Source: Niastella populi
GTDB taxonomy: Bacteria; Bacteroidota; Bacteroidia; Chitinophagales; Chitinophagaceae
Direction: 5' to 3'
Length of the DNA stretch: 64,000 bases
Assembly (NCBI RefSeq): GCF_002078015.1
Contig: NZ_LWBP01000045.1
Coordinates: 124,001-188,000 of the forward strand
The translations under genes were made by a program, and so were the position numbers. Shown here piece by piece: positions 36,288-44,543 of this stretch. The notes under the pieces are model-generated. The model was not told the origin of the DNA. It saw nothing but the letters and a program-made list of their open reading frames with translations, and ran no database searches. Each line of letters opens with the position of its first letter. Positions within the stretch are counted from its first letter, which is position 1.

Positions 36288-36315
36288 GAAGTAGGAGGTA
36301 GGAAGTAAGATGTAA
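36288..36315. repeat. Four tandem heptamers GAAGTAR, left half of an inverted pair
   Basis: GAAGTAG, GAGGTAG, GAAGTAA and GATGTAA at 7-bp spacing. An array of the complementary pattern lies 52 bp to the right. Confidence 0.75.
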
Positions 36316-36367
36316 GAAGAGTCTTTTATTGCTGACTCAAGTTTATTTTTTAACCTCAAAAAATCGT

Positions 36368-36395
36368 ACCTCTTACTTCCTGCTTCTTACTTCAG
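36368..36395. repeat. Four tandem heptamers RCTTCYT, right half of an inverted pair
   Basis: ACCTCTT, ACTTCCT, GCTTCTT and ACTTCAG at 7-bp spacing. This is the inverse complement of the array at 36288, so the transcript of either strand could form a long imperfect hairpin around the 52-bp centre. Confidence 0.72.
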
Positions 36396-36436
36396 TTTTT
36401 GTAGCCTCGTAGAACCTTGTATTACTATAAACGATT

Positions 36437-37624
36437 TTAATACTCCGTACCACCACCCAACCACGCCATCATGCCCATGCCGGTTTCAATAGCGCTTTCA
36501 TCTATATTGAAAGTGGGTGTATGCACACCTGATGTAATACCTTTTGCGGCATTCATAACGCCTAAGCGATAAAAACAACCGGGAATGTGATTGGTATAAT
36601 AACCAAAGTCTTCAGCGCCCATCCGCACTTCGGTGGTTTCCACTTTTTCTTTACCCATGTATTGTTCGGCGAGGTTACGGGCAATGCCGTTAAGTTGTTC
36701 ATTATTGTATACGGCAGGATAACCTACATCGATGTGCAGATCGATCTCAGCGCCCATACTGTGCACCAGTTCGGTTGCCTGTTTACGAATGAGCTCATGC
36801 GCTTTGAACCGCCATTCTTCATCCAGAGCGCGAAAGGTACCCATCAGTTTCACTTCGCTGGGAATAACATTGGTGGTATGACCGCCCTGGATAGAACAGA
36901 TAGATAATACCGAAGGCGATAACGGGTTCCTGTTGCGGCTGATGATCTGTTGCAGGCTCACTATGAGGTGCGAAGCAATGAGAATGGTATCTGCAGTTAA
37001 ATGCGGAGCGGCCGCATGTCCGCCCTTGCCTTTGATGGTGATATAAATTTCATCGGCGCTGGCCATAACCTGTCCGCCCCGGAAACTCAGTTTGCCGATT
37101 TGCAGTTGGGGATGTACATGCAATCCGTAAATGGCCTGTGGTTTGGGATTGTCCAACACGCCTTCTTTAATGAGGATGCTGGCGCCGCCGGGATTTCTTT
37201 CTTCTCCGGGTTGAAAGATCAGTTTCACGGTGCCTTCCCATTCGTCTTTTAGTTCCTGTAATATTTTGGCAGCGCCTAATAAACAGGTAGTGTGTACGTC
37301 ATGGCCGCAGGCATGCATAACGCCTTCGTTCTTTGATTTATAGGGAACATCGTTTTGTTCGGTAATAGGAAGCGCGTCCATATCGGCGCGCAGGGCGATC
37401 ACTTTTTTGTTGGGGTTCTTTCCTTTTATCAAACCCACTACGCCGGTTTGGGCCATTACAGAAAAAGGGATGCCAAATTCATTCAGTTTATTTTGAACGA
37501 AACGGGATGTTTCGAATTCCTGGTAGCTCAGTTCGGGATGGGCATGTAAATGATGGCGAATATCTATAAACTCAGCAGCGTATGTTTTTGCCAGGTTTTG
37601 GATCTTCTTTTGTAAAGTGCTCAT
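36437..37624 (-). CDS. M20-family amidohydrolase (N-acyl amino acid / hippurate hydrolase type)
   Basis: 395 residues from the ATG at 37624. M20D metallo-aminoacylase: RHHLHAHPELSYQEFETSRFV near the N-terminus, RADMDALPI, MHACGHDVHTTCLLGAAKIL with the metal-binding Cys/His, FQPGEERNPGGASILIKEG with the catalytic Glu, and a dimerisation domain (ITIKGKGGHAAAPH). A C-terminal MGAEDFGYY/HTP block is present. It removes acyl groups from amino acids or cleaves related amides in the cytoplasm; the natural substrate is not predictable. It lies 36 bp after the SPOR gene. Confidence 0.9.
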   Translation of the reverse strand: MSTLQKKIQNLAKTYAAEFIDIRHHLHAHPELSYQEFETSRFVQNKLNEFGIPFSVMAQTGVVGLIKGKNPNKKVIALRADMDALPITEQNDVPYKSKNEGVMHACGHDVHTTCLLGAAKILQELKDEWEGTVKLIFQPGEERNPGGASILIKEGVLDNPKPQAIYGLHVHPQLQIGKLSFRGGQVMASADEIYITIKGKGGHAAAPHLTADTILIASHLIVSLQQIISRNRNPLSPSVLSICSIQGGHTTNVIPSEVKLMGTFRALDEEWRFKAHELIRKQATELVHSMGAEIDLHIDVGYPAVYNNEQLNGIARNLAEQYMGKEKVETTEVRMGAEDFGYYTNHIPGCFYRLGVMNAAKGITSGVHTPTFNIDESAIETGMGMMAWLGGGTEY

Positions 37625-37660
37625 AGCCACAAAGATAATCGGAAAGGGGCAAAAACCGCC

Positions 37661-38086
37661 CTACAACGTCCCCGACTTGTCGGGATTCACCTCAATGATA
37701 TCGCGAATGATGTATACGCCGTTGGGAAAGAAACGCTGAATGGCCGATAAATACGGTTCGGCTTCTTCGCGGTTTCTGAAGTCGCCCACCTTCAATTTCA
37801 TATTGGGCTGCTGCCACATGAGGTAGGCCTTTAATTCAGGAAACTCCTGGTAGATCTTTACCTTGGCGCTGTTGGCTTTATTGCGGTCGTTGGTGCTTAT
37901 TACAAGAATACGATAGCCCTGCACATGCCGGCGGGCATCGCGGGTGGTAAACTCATTGATCTGGATCTGCTTTTTTATCAGCATATCGATCCGCGGGTCT
38001 TTATGCACCGTAATGGAACTTGTATCTGTTTGGGCAAACAATGTGTGTGACAGGATCAATAAGGTACAACTGATAATGTATTTCAT
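37661..38086 (-). CDS. SPOR-domain protein, secreted
   Basis: 141 residues from the ATG at 38086, which opens a signal peptide (MKYIISCTLLILSHTLFAQ). A short linker precedes a SPOR domain (about 60-141), with the typical strand VQGYRILVISTNDRNKANSAKV and the repeat VGDFRNREEAEPYLSAIQRFFPNGVYII. SPOR domains bind denuded glycan strands of peptidoglycan, so the protein probably works in the periplasm at the division site. It lies between deoC and the M20 hydrolase on the same strand. Confidence 0.82.
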   Translation of the reverse strand: MKYIISCTLLILSHTLFAQTDTSSITVHKDPRIDMLIKKQIQINEFTTRDARRHVQGYRILVISTNDRNKANSAKVKIYQEFPELKAYLMWQQPNMKLKVGDFRNREEAEPYLSAIQRFFPNGVYIIRDIIEVNPDKSGTL

Positions 38087-38209
38087 GCGAATATTTAATT
38101 GTTTTAAAGGCCGCAGTGAGCTTGCCATAGCCCTAGTCGATGTTCATGCAAAATCTTCGCCAAAGATAATTCAGGGAGTTGCAGGTTGCAAGCGGCCGCC
38201 CCCCTTCTT

Positions 38210-38884
38210 CTAATATTCCGCTGTGCCATTTTGCGGCGCCCCGGTCACAATGGCAACGCTTGCACTGCATCCCAGCCTGTTGGCCCCGGCTTTTACATAT
38301 TGCTCCGCCTGCTCATAAGTGCGAATGCCGCCCGAGGCTTTTATCTGTATAGTAGACGGCAGGTGTTGCCGCATCAGTTGCACCGCTTCGATGGTAGCGC
38401 CTTTTTCGGCATAACCAGTTGAGGTTTTCAGGAAATCGACCCCAACTTTGGCATATATTTCACAACATTTAATTATTTCTTCATCGGTAAGTATCCCGCT
38501 TTCAATGATCACTTTTACCAGCCGGTTCTGCGCATGCGCGGCTTCAACAATTCCTTCCATTTCCAGCTCAAGGTATTGCCAGGCCTTGCTCCGCAGCGCC
38601 ACCAGGTTGATCACCACATCCAGTTCATCGGCCCCGTCCTGTATGGCCTGCTGCACTTCTGCCTGCTTGGCCCGCGCTACGGAATAGCCAAAAGGAAAAC
38701 CGATCACGGTTGCGGTTTTTACCGCACTGCCGCCCAGCACGGCCCGGGCATTTTTTACCAGCGGCGGCGGCACGCAAACCGCAAAAAAGTTGTATTGAAC
38801 CGCCTCCTCACATAGGTTTTTTAGCTCATGTATGGTGGTTGCAGGTTTTAGCAGGGTGTGATCGATATATTGCGCGATGTTCAT
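38210..38884 (-). CDS. deoC: Deoxyribose-phosphate aldolase
   Basis: 224 residues, a class I aldolase with TIM-barrel fold. YIDHTLLKPATT at the N-terminus, TVIGFPFGYSVARAK, the DELDVVINLVALRS strand with the catalytic Asp, VKVIIESGILTDEE, and FLKTSTGY with the Schiff-base lysine. The C-terminal IKASGGIRT and AGANRLGCSAS close the phosphate site. It splits deoxyribose 5-phosphate into glyceraldehyde 3-phosphate and acetaldehyde in deoxynucleoside catabolism. The start at 38884 is supported by the conserved N-terminus. Confidence 0.95.
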   Translation of the reverse strand: MNIAQYIDHTLLKPATTIHELKNLCEEAVQYNFFAVCVPPPLVKNARAVLGGSAVKTATVIGFPFGYSVARAKQAEVQQAIQDGADELDVVINLVALRSKAWQYLELEMEGIVEAAHAQNRLVKVIIESGILTDEEIIKCCEIYAKVGVDFLKTSTGYAEKGATIEAVQLMRQHLPSTIQIKASGGIRTYEQAEQYVKAGANRLGCSASVAIVTGAPQNGTAEY

Positions 38885-38987
38885 GTAGTGTATTGACCGG
38901 TTAAGAAGTTTTTAACCCGCCTAAATTACTTCATTTAACTAAATTCGGCTTTTGTTCCCGGTAATAAAACTAAAACCAAAAGCACAC

Positions 38988-41900
38988 ATGAGAGAGTACT
39001 GTTTCTTTCCCCCAGGAAAGTTCCTGTTCCTGCTGGGCCTGATATTTATGGTCAACACTGTTTCCATGTCGCAGGTAACTTTTCCTGTGAATGGAATAGC
39101 TGATCCCCAGGTAAAATGTTTTGCATTCACCAATGCCACCATTGTCAAAGATGGTCAAACCACGGTTCCGAATGCCACGCTGGTCATTCGCGAAGGAAAA
39201 ATTGTAAGTGTGGGCGCATCTGTAACCATTCCCAAAGAGGCCGTGGTGATCGATTGCAGCGGCAAATTCATTTATCCTTCCTTCATCGATATATACAGCG
39301 ATTATGGCGTTCCTGTTCCCCAACGGCAGGGCGCGCCTTTCGATTATCGGGCTCCTGCGCAGCTTACCTCAAATATAAAAGGGGTTTTTGGCTGGAACCA
39401 GGCAATCAAAAGCGATATCGATGCCGCCAAACTGTTCAATGCCGATGACGCCAAAGCAAAACCTCTGCGCGATCTGGGGTTCGGCGCAGTGTTAACGCAT
39501 CAGAAAGACGGTATTGCCCGCGGTACCGGCGCCCTGGTAACACTGGCTACCGAAAAAGAGAACCTCGTGATGCTGAAAGACAAAGCATCGGCGCATTATT
39601 CGCTTAGCAAGGGTACATCAACCCAAAGCTATCCCTCGTCTATGATGGGTTCCGTTGCCCTGTTACGCCAAACTTACCTCGATGCACAATGGTATAAAAC
39701 CAACCCGGCTGCGGAAGGCGTGAACCTTACACTGAAAGCCTGGAACGACATACAGTCATTACCACAGATCTTCGAAGCGAACGATAAGTGGAACGACCTG
39801 CGCGCCGATCGCATCGGTGATGAATTCGGTGTTCAATATATCATCAAAGGCGGTGGCAACGAATACCAGCGCATAAAAGAAATTGCTGCAACCAAAGCAA
39901 CTTTCATTTTGTCGGTGAACTATCCGCAAACGATGGATGTGGAAGACCCCAATGAAGCGCGTTTTGTATCGCTCAGCGATATGAAACACTGGGAACTGGC
40001 GCCAACCAACCTCGCAGCTTTTGAAAAAGCCAACATTCCTTTTTGTATAACCGCTGCCGATTTGAAGGATACAAAAACATTTTTCGCCAACCTGCGCAAG
40101 GCCATCGACAATGGCCTCAGCGAATCAAAAGCACTGGAAGCGCTTACCAAAACACCGGCCACAGCATTAGGCGTGTACGATAAAGTGGGAAGCCTCGATG
40201 CCGGTAAAATAGCCAGCTTCATTATCACGAACGGCGAAGTGTTCAAAGACAAAACGGTGATCCTACAGAACTGGATACAGGGCAATAAATATGCAGTCAA
40301 AGATGAGAACTGGTCGCCCGTAGCCGGGCAGTATACCTTACAGGTAAGATCGGCTGGTGGCAATAACAGCTACACCCTCGATGTAAAAAGCATTTCCGAT
40401 GCCAGCATTATTGCAAAAGACACCATCAAAACAAAGTTCAGCTATGATGGCAAACTGGTAACTATCAGTTTTGCTACTGAGAAAAAAACGCGCGCCGCTT
40501 CCATTCGTTTAGGCGGAACGGTGAACGGCGATGTATGGAACGGTAATGGTGTTGATGCCGATGGCAATAACGTATTGTGGACCGCCTCCTTCGCAAAAGC
40601 CGGCGCACCTGCACCCGATACCAGCAAAAAGAAACCGCAGGGCGAGCTGGGTAAAGTGGTATATCCGTTCGATGGTTATGGCTGGGATTCATTACCACAG
40701 GCCGAAACTATTTTAATAAAGAACGGCACCGTATGGACTAACGAAAAAGAAGGCCGGCTTGAAAATACCGACGTGTTGATAAAGAATGGCAAAATAGCGC
40801 AGATAGGAAAGAACCTTGCTGACGCCGGCGCCAGAGTGATTGATGCTACCGGTAAATTTGTTACACCGGGTATTATCGACGAACATTCGCATATTGCCGC
40901 CGCTTCCATAAATGAAGGCGCACAATCGGTAACATCGGAAGTGCGTATCGGCGATAACCTGAATCCCGAAGATATCAATATCTACCGCCAACTCAGCGGC
41001 GGCGTTACTTCTTCACATATCCTGCACGGATCGGCCAATACCATTGGCGGACAAACCCAGCTGATCAAGCTGCGGTGGGGCGCTGGCGATGAAGAGCTGA
41101 AGTTCAAAGGCGCCGATCCCTTCATCAAATTTGCATTGGGTGAGAACGTAAAACGCACCACCTCGCAAAATAATAACCGCTTCCCCGATACGCGTATGGG
41201 GGTGGAAGAGGTGATGATGGATGCCTTTACCCGCGCCTGTGAATATGAAAAAGGTTGTAAAGAAGCCGCGGTTCCCGCAACCACATCAAAAAAGAAAGGC
41301 GCTGCCGCTACTACGGCTGCTGCCGCTGTTCGCCGCGACCTGGAACTGGACGCCCTGGTTGAGATCATGAACAAAAAGCGTTTCATTACCTGCCACTCTT
41401 ACGTACAAAGCGAGATCACCGCTACCATGCGCGTGGCTGAAAAATTCAATTTCACGGTAAATACGTTCACGCATATTCTAGAAGGTTATAAAGTGGCCGA
41501 TAAAATGAAAACGCATGGCGCTAACGCTTCTACGTTCAGCGACTGGTGGGCATATAAGACCGAAGTACAGGATGCCATTCCGTATAACGCCACCCTTATG
41601 CAACGCGTGGGATTGAATGTTTGTATCAATTCAGATGATGCAGAAATGGCGCGGCGCCTGAACCAGGAAGCCGCCAAAAGCGTAAAATACGGCGGCATGT
41701 CGGAAGAGGAGGCGTTTAAAATGGTAACGCTGAACCCGGCTAAAGCGCTCCATGTAGATGAAAAGGTAGGCAGCCTGAAAGCAGGTAAAGATGCCGATGT
41801 GGTTATCTGGAGCGATAACCCGTTAAGCATTTATGCAAAGGCCGAAAAGACGATCGTTGATGGCATCGTTTATTTCGATCGTACCCGCGACCTGGAAATG

Positions 41901-42080
41901 CGTAAAAAGATCGCTGCCGAAAGAAACCGATTGGTGCAGAAGATGCTGGGCGAAAAAAGAAGCGGCGGACCGGTTGCGCCTGCAACGCCCAGCTTCCAGG
42001 TAGTGCTGAGCTGTGGCGATCATGATCATCATGACGGGTTGATAACCGTGGATGTCGATGAACATGATGCGACTCATTAA
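38988..42080 (+). CDS. Two-domain amidohydrolase-superfamily protein
   Basis: 1030 residues from the ATG at 38988 (a TTG 12 codons upstream is less likely). Signal peptide about 1-29 (ending VSMSQ). Two imidazolonepropionase-like amidohydrolase domains are joined. In the second (about 560-1000) the metal ligands are all present: HxH at His633/His635 (PGIIDEHSHIA), then CHSY, THILEG and NSDDAE. In the first (about 30-430) the HxH position reads DIYSD (Tyr103, Asp105), so that domain cannot bind metal in the usual way. The tail is rich in His and Asp (CGDHDHHDG, DEHDATH). Probably periplasmic, hydrolysing a cyclic amide or peptide; substrate unknown. A palindrome separates it from a second, related gene. 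Confidence 0.88.
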   Translation: MREYCFFPPGKFLFLLGLIFMVNTVSMSQVTFPVNGIADPQVKCFAFTNATIVKDGQTTVPNATLVIREGKIVSVGASVTIPKEAVVIDCSGKFIYPSFIDIYSDYGVPVPQRQGAPFDYRAPAQLTSNIKGVFGWNQAIKSDIDAAKLFNADDAKAKPLRDLGFGAVLTHQKDGIARGTGALVTLATEKENLVMLKDKASAHYSLSKGTSTQSYPSSMMGSVALLRQTYLDAQWYKTNPAAEGVNLTLKAWNDIQSLPQIFEANDKWNDLRADRIGDEFGVQYIIKGGGNEYQRIKEIAATKATFILSVNYPQTMDVEDPNEARFVSLSDMKHWELAPTNLAAFEKANIPFCITAADLKDTKTFFANLRKAIDNGLSESKALEALTKTPATALGVYDKVGSLDAGKIASFIITNGEVFKDKTVILQNWIQGNKYAVKDENWSPVAGQYTLQVRSAGGNNSYTLDVKSISDASIIAKDTIKTKFSYDGKLVTISFATEKKTRAASIRLGGTVNGDVWNGNGVDADGNNVLWTASFAKAGAPAPDTSKKKPQGELGKVVYPFDGYGWDSLPQAETILIKNGTVWTNEKEGRLENTDVLIKNGKIAQIGKNLADAGARVIDATGKFVTPGIIDEHSHIAAASINEGAQSVTSEVRIGDNLNPEDINIYRQLSGGVTSSHILHGSANTIGGQTQLIKLRWGAGDEELKFKGADPFIKFALGENVKRTTSQNNNRFPDTRMGVEEVMMDAFTRACEYEKGCKEAAVPATTSKKKGAAATTAAAAVRRDLELDALVEIMNKKRFITCHSYVQSEITATMRVAEKFNFTVNTFTHILEGYKVADKMKTHGANASTFSDWWAYKTEVQDAIPYNATLMQRVGLNVCINSDDAEMARRLNQEAAKSVKYGGMSEEEAFKMVTLNPAKALHVDEKVGSLKAGKDADVVIWSDNPLSIYAKAEKTIVDGIVYFDRTRDLEMRKKIAAERNRLVQKMLGEKRSGGPVAPATPSFQVVLSCGDHDHHDGLITVDVDEHDATH

Positions 42081-42086
42081 CGTGAA

Positions 42087-42117
42087 GGTGTGCCACACTT
42101 TCAAAGTGTGGCACACC
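42087..42117. repeat. Dispersed palindrome, copy E
   Basis: GGTGTGCCACACTTT (42087-42101) and AAAGTGTGGCACACC (42103-42117) form a 15-bp perfect stem around a single base. It starts seven bases after the stop of the two-domain amidohydrolase and ends 30 bp before the next start, so it probably lies within an operon transcript. Confidence 0.9.
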
Positions 42118-42146
42118 CTGCAACTAAAATTGATAAAAATATTACA

Positions 42147-43454
42147 ATGAAGAAACTAATCATATTCATACAACTTCTTGCTGCAGGCATTGCCTCGCAG
42201 GCGCAGGAAGATGTATACCCGGCCAAAGCATACGCCGGTAAATTGTACATTACCAACGGTACCATACATGTTGGCAACGGCCAGGTCATTGAAAACGGTA
42301 CTATTGAAGTAGAGAACGGAAAGATCGTTCAGGTAGGCGCAGGCGTTACCGTGCCTGCGGGCGGCAAGGTAGTTGATGTGAAAGGCAAACAGGTGTACCC
42401 GGGATTAATATTACCAGTAACCGATCTGGGCCTGAAGGAGATCAGCAATGGGGTAAGGGGCTCCAACGACTATTCAGAACTGGGCGAATACAATAACAGC
42501 ATCCGTTCAATAGTAGCGTACAATACTGATTCAAAGATCATCAACACGCTGAAGGCAAATGGCATTTTACTGGCAGGTGTTACACCGCAGGGCGGCACCA
42601 TCAGCGGCTCTTCTTCAGTAGTACAACTCGATGCCTGGAACTGGGAAGATGCCGCGTATAAAATGGATAACGGCATGCACCTGAATATGCCCACCTTTAT
42701 CAGCCGCCCCAGCCGGTTTGCGGCTTTTTTCGGTATTCCGCAATCGCAAACCGATCCCACAAAAGATGCGTTGAAAAAAATAGACGAGATCAAAACGCTT
42801 TTCCGCCAGGCAAAAGGTTACCTGCAGGAAACAACCCATAAAGAAACCAACCTGAAGTTCGAAGCATTGAACGCGTTGTTCAGTAAAAAGCAAAAGCTGT
42901 TCGTGCATGCCAGCCAGGTAAAACAAATGCTGATCGCCATCGACTTTGTAAAAGAGTTTGGATTCGATGTGGTGATCGTTGGCGGCAGCGAATGTTTTCA
43001 GATTGCCGATCTGCTGAAGCAATACAACATTGCCGTTATCCTTGGTGATGAGCATGCGTTGCCGGCTACGGAAGACGATGACATTGACCAGCCTTTTAAA
43101 ACGCCGGCCATGTTGCAAAAAGCGGGGGTGTTGTTTGCGCTGAATGACGAACATGGCGAAAGCCGTTATCGCAACCTGCCCTTTAATGCAGGAACGGCCG
43201 CCGCATACGGGTTAACGAAAGAACAGGCATTACAGGCCATTACACTTAATTCGGCCAAAATATTGGGTGTTGATGACAAAACAGGTTCACTTGAAGCCGG
43301 TAAAGACGCCAATATCGTAGTAAGTGAAGGCGATATCCTCGATATGCGTACAAGCATCATTGTACATGCTTTCATTCAGGGCCGCGAAGTAAGCCTCGAA
43401 AACAAACAAAAGCAGTTGTACGACCGGTATATGTACAAATATGACTTGAAATAA
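42147..43454 (+). CDS. Amidohydrolase-superfamily protein lacking the HxH metal motif
   Basis: 435 residues from the ATG at 42147, with a signal peptide (about 1-19, ending ASQAQ). The fold is recognisable: GKLYITNGTIHVGNG, AGGKVVDVKGKQVYPGL, LNSAKILGVDDKTGSLEAGKDANIVV. The HxH segment is replaced by LILPVTDLG (Val91, Asp93 at the His positions), and the later histidine ligands are not evident. It resembles the first, inactive domain of the preceding protein. It may be a non-catalytic partner of that enzyme. Both share orientation and are 66 bp apart. Confidence 0.85.
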   Translation: MKKLIIFIQLLAAGIASQAQEDVYPAKAYAGKLYITNGTIHVGNGQVIENGTIEVENGKIVQVGAGVTVPAGGKVVDVKGKQVYPGLILPVTDLGLKEISNGVRGSNDYSELGEYNNSIRSIVAYNTDSKIINTLKANGILLAGVTPQGGTISGSSSVVQLDAWNWEDAAYKMDNGMHLNMPTFISRPSRFAAFFGIPQSQTDPTKDALKKIDEIKTLFRQAKGYLQETTHKETNLKFEALNALFSKKQKLFVHASQVKQMLIAIDFVKEFGFDVVIVGGSECFQIADLLKQYNIAVILGDEHALPATEDDDIDQPFKTPAMLQKAGVLFALNDEHGESRYRNLPFNAGTAAAYGLTKEQALQAITLNSAKILGVDDKTGSLEAGKDANIVVSEGDILDMRTSIIVHAFIQGREVSLENKQKQLYDRYMYKYDLK

Positions 43455-43659
43455 GATGAAATAACCGGTAGTAAATAACGAGTGGCGGACAGGTGTTACC
43501 TGCCCGCCACTCGCTTTTAATGGCTCACCGTTTATAACTCAGAACTTATTTGATATTGATCAATAAATATGATAAAAAATAGTAAGTCATTCCGTACGGA
43601 AACAGAATGAACTATATTCAGGTAGTTCAATTCCCCTTTAACACCAAAACTGCCTGCAT

Positions 43660-44265
43660 ATGAAAAAGATACCGGTACTGGTATGTATTGCCGCTTTGTC
43701 AACTTTCCTTCTTGTTTATTGTAACACAGTAGCATCAAAAAATCCCGCTACGGCCAGTGTCGATGCAGCTACCGCATCCGCTTCTCCCGACAGCATGGTA
43801 AAACGCGGCGCCTACCTGGTGAGCATCATGGGGTGCAACGATTGTCATACACCTAAAAAAATGGGGCCGAAGGGGCCTGTTTTCGATGAGGAAAGAACCC
43901 TGTCGGGCCACCCGGCTGAAATGCCTGTAGCGCCATACGAAGCCGGCACGGCGAAGAACTGGATCCTGTTCAACCAGATGCTTACAAATTATGTGGGGCC
44001 CTGGGGCACTTCTTTTTCTGCCAATCTCACTCCCGATTCAACCGGTATCGGTGGCTGGACGGAAGCCCAGTTCCTGAAAGCGATCCGCGAAGGGAAATAC
44101 AAGGGGCTTGATAATTCGCGCCCGTTACTGCCGCCCATGCCCTGGCAGGAATACAGAAATGCGACCGATGAGGACCTCAAAGCTATTTTTGCCTACCTGA
44201 AATCTTTGAAACCGATCAGGAATGTGGTGCCTGCAGCGAAGATCAATATGCCGCCGAAATCGTGA
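43660..44265 (+). CDS. Secreted cytochrome c-like protein
   Basis: 201 residues. A signal peptide (about 1-21) ends near a cysteine (LLVYCN) but the lipobox is poor, so lipidation is uncertain. One heme site CNDCH at residues 59-63 (SIMGCNDCHTPKKMGPKGP) is followed by a C-terminal half with the likely axial methionine in LLPPMPWQEYRNATDEDLKAIFAYLKSL, a typical end for class I cytochromes of the diheme c-553 group; here I see only one CxxCH. It would carry electrons in the periplasm. No oxidase or dehydrogenase gene is adjacent. Confidence 0.82.
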   Translation: MKKIPVLVCIAALSTFLLVYCNTVASKNPATASVDAATASASPDSMVKRGAYLVSIMGCNDCHTPKKMGPKGPVFDEERTLSGHPAEMPVAPYEAGTAKNWILFNQMLTNYVGPWGTSFSANLTPDSTGIGGWTEAQFLKAIREGKYKGLDNSRPLLPPMPWQEYRNATDEDLKAIFAYLKSLKPIRNVVPAAKINMPPKS

Positions 44266-44267
44266 GT

Positions 44268-44288
44268 GGTCAATGGTCAATGGTCAAT
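44268..44288. repeat. Three tandem heptamers GGTCAAT
   Basis: Three perfect copies of GGTCAAT starting two bases after the cytochrome stop codon. Confidence 0.8.
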
Positions 44289-44397
44289 GATGAAGGTTAC
44301 AGGTTTATCGTACCAGTAACATGGTGCCGGTTACCGGTTCGTGCGTGCCAGGCTCTTAATGCAGAACACTTCAGGCTGCAGCTATAAATTTGAGGCC

Positions 44398-44425
44398 CGG
44401 CAACCGGTAACCGGCAACTGGTTAC
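44398..44425. repeat. Four tandem heptamers CGGYAAC
   Basis: CGGCAAC, CGGTAAC, CGGCAAC and TGGTTAC at 7-bp spacing; further loose CGGTAAC and GGTTACC copies lie around 44330 and 44450. Otherwise the 278-bp spacer between the cytochrome and DUF1080 genes holds no gene. Confidence 0.75.
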
Positions 44426-44543
44426 CTTAATCTTGTATTTCCGGGTAACCGGTAACAGCTTGCAGTTGAACCCTGAAACAGCAACCCGCATCCGTTAATT
44501 GACAATTATCCTGTAACTTTCAGCGATAGAAACACTATCCGCT

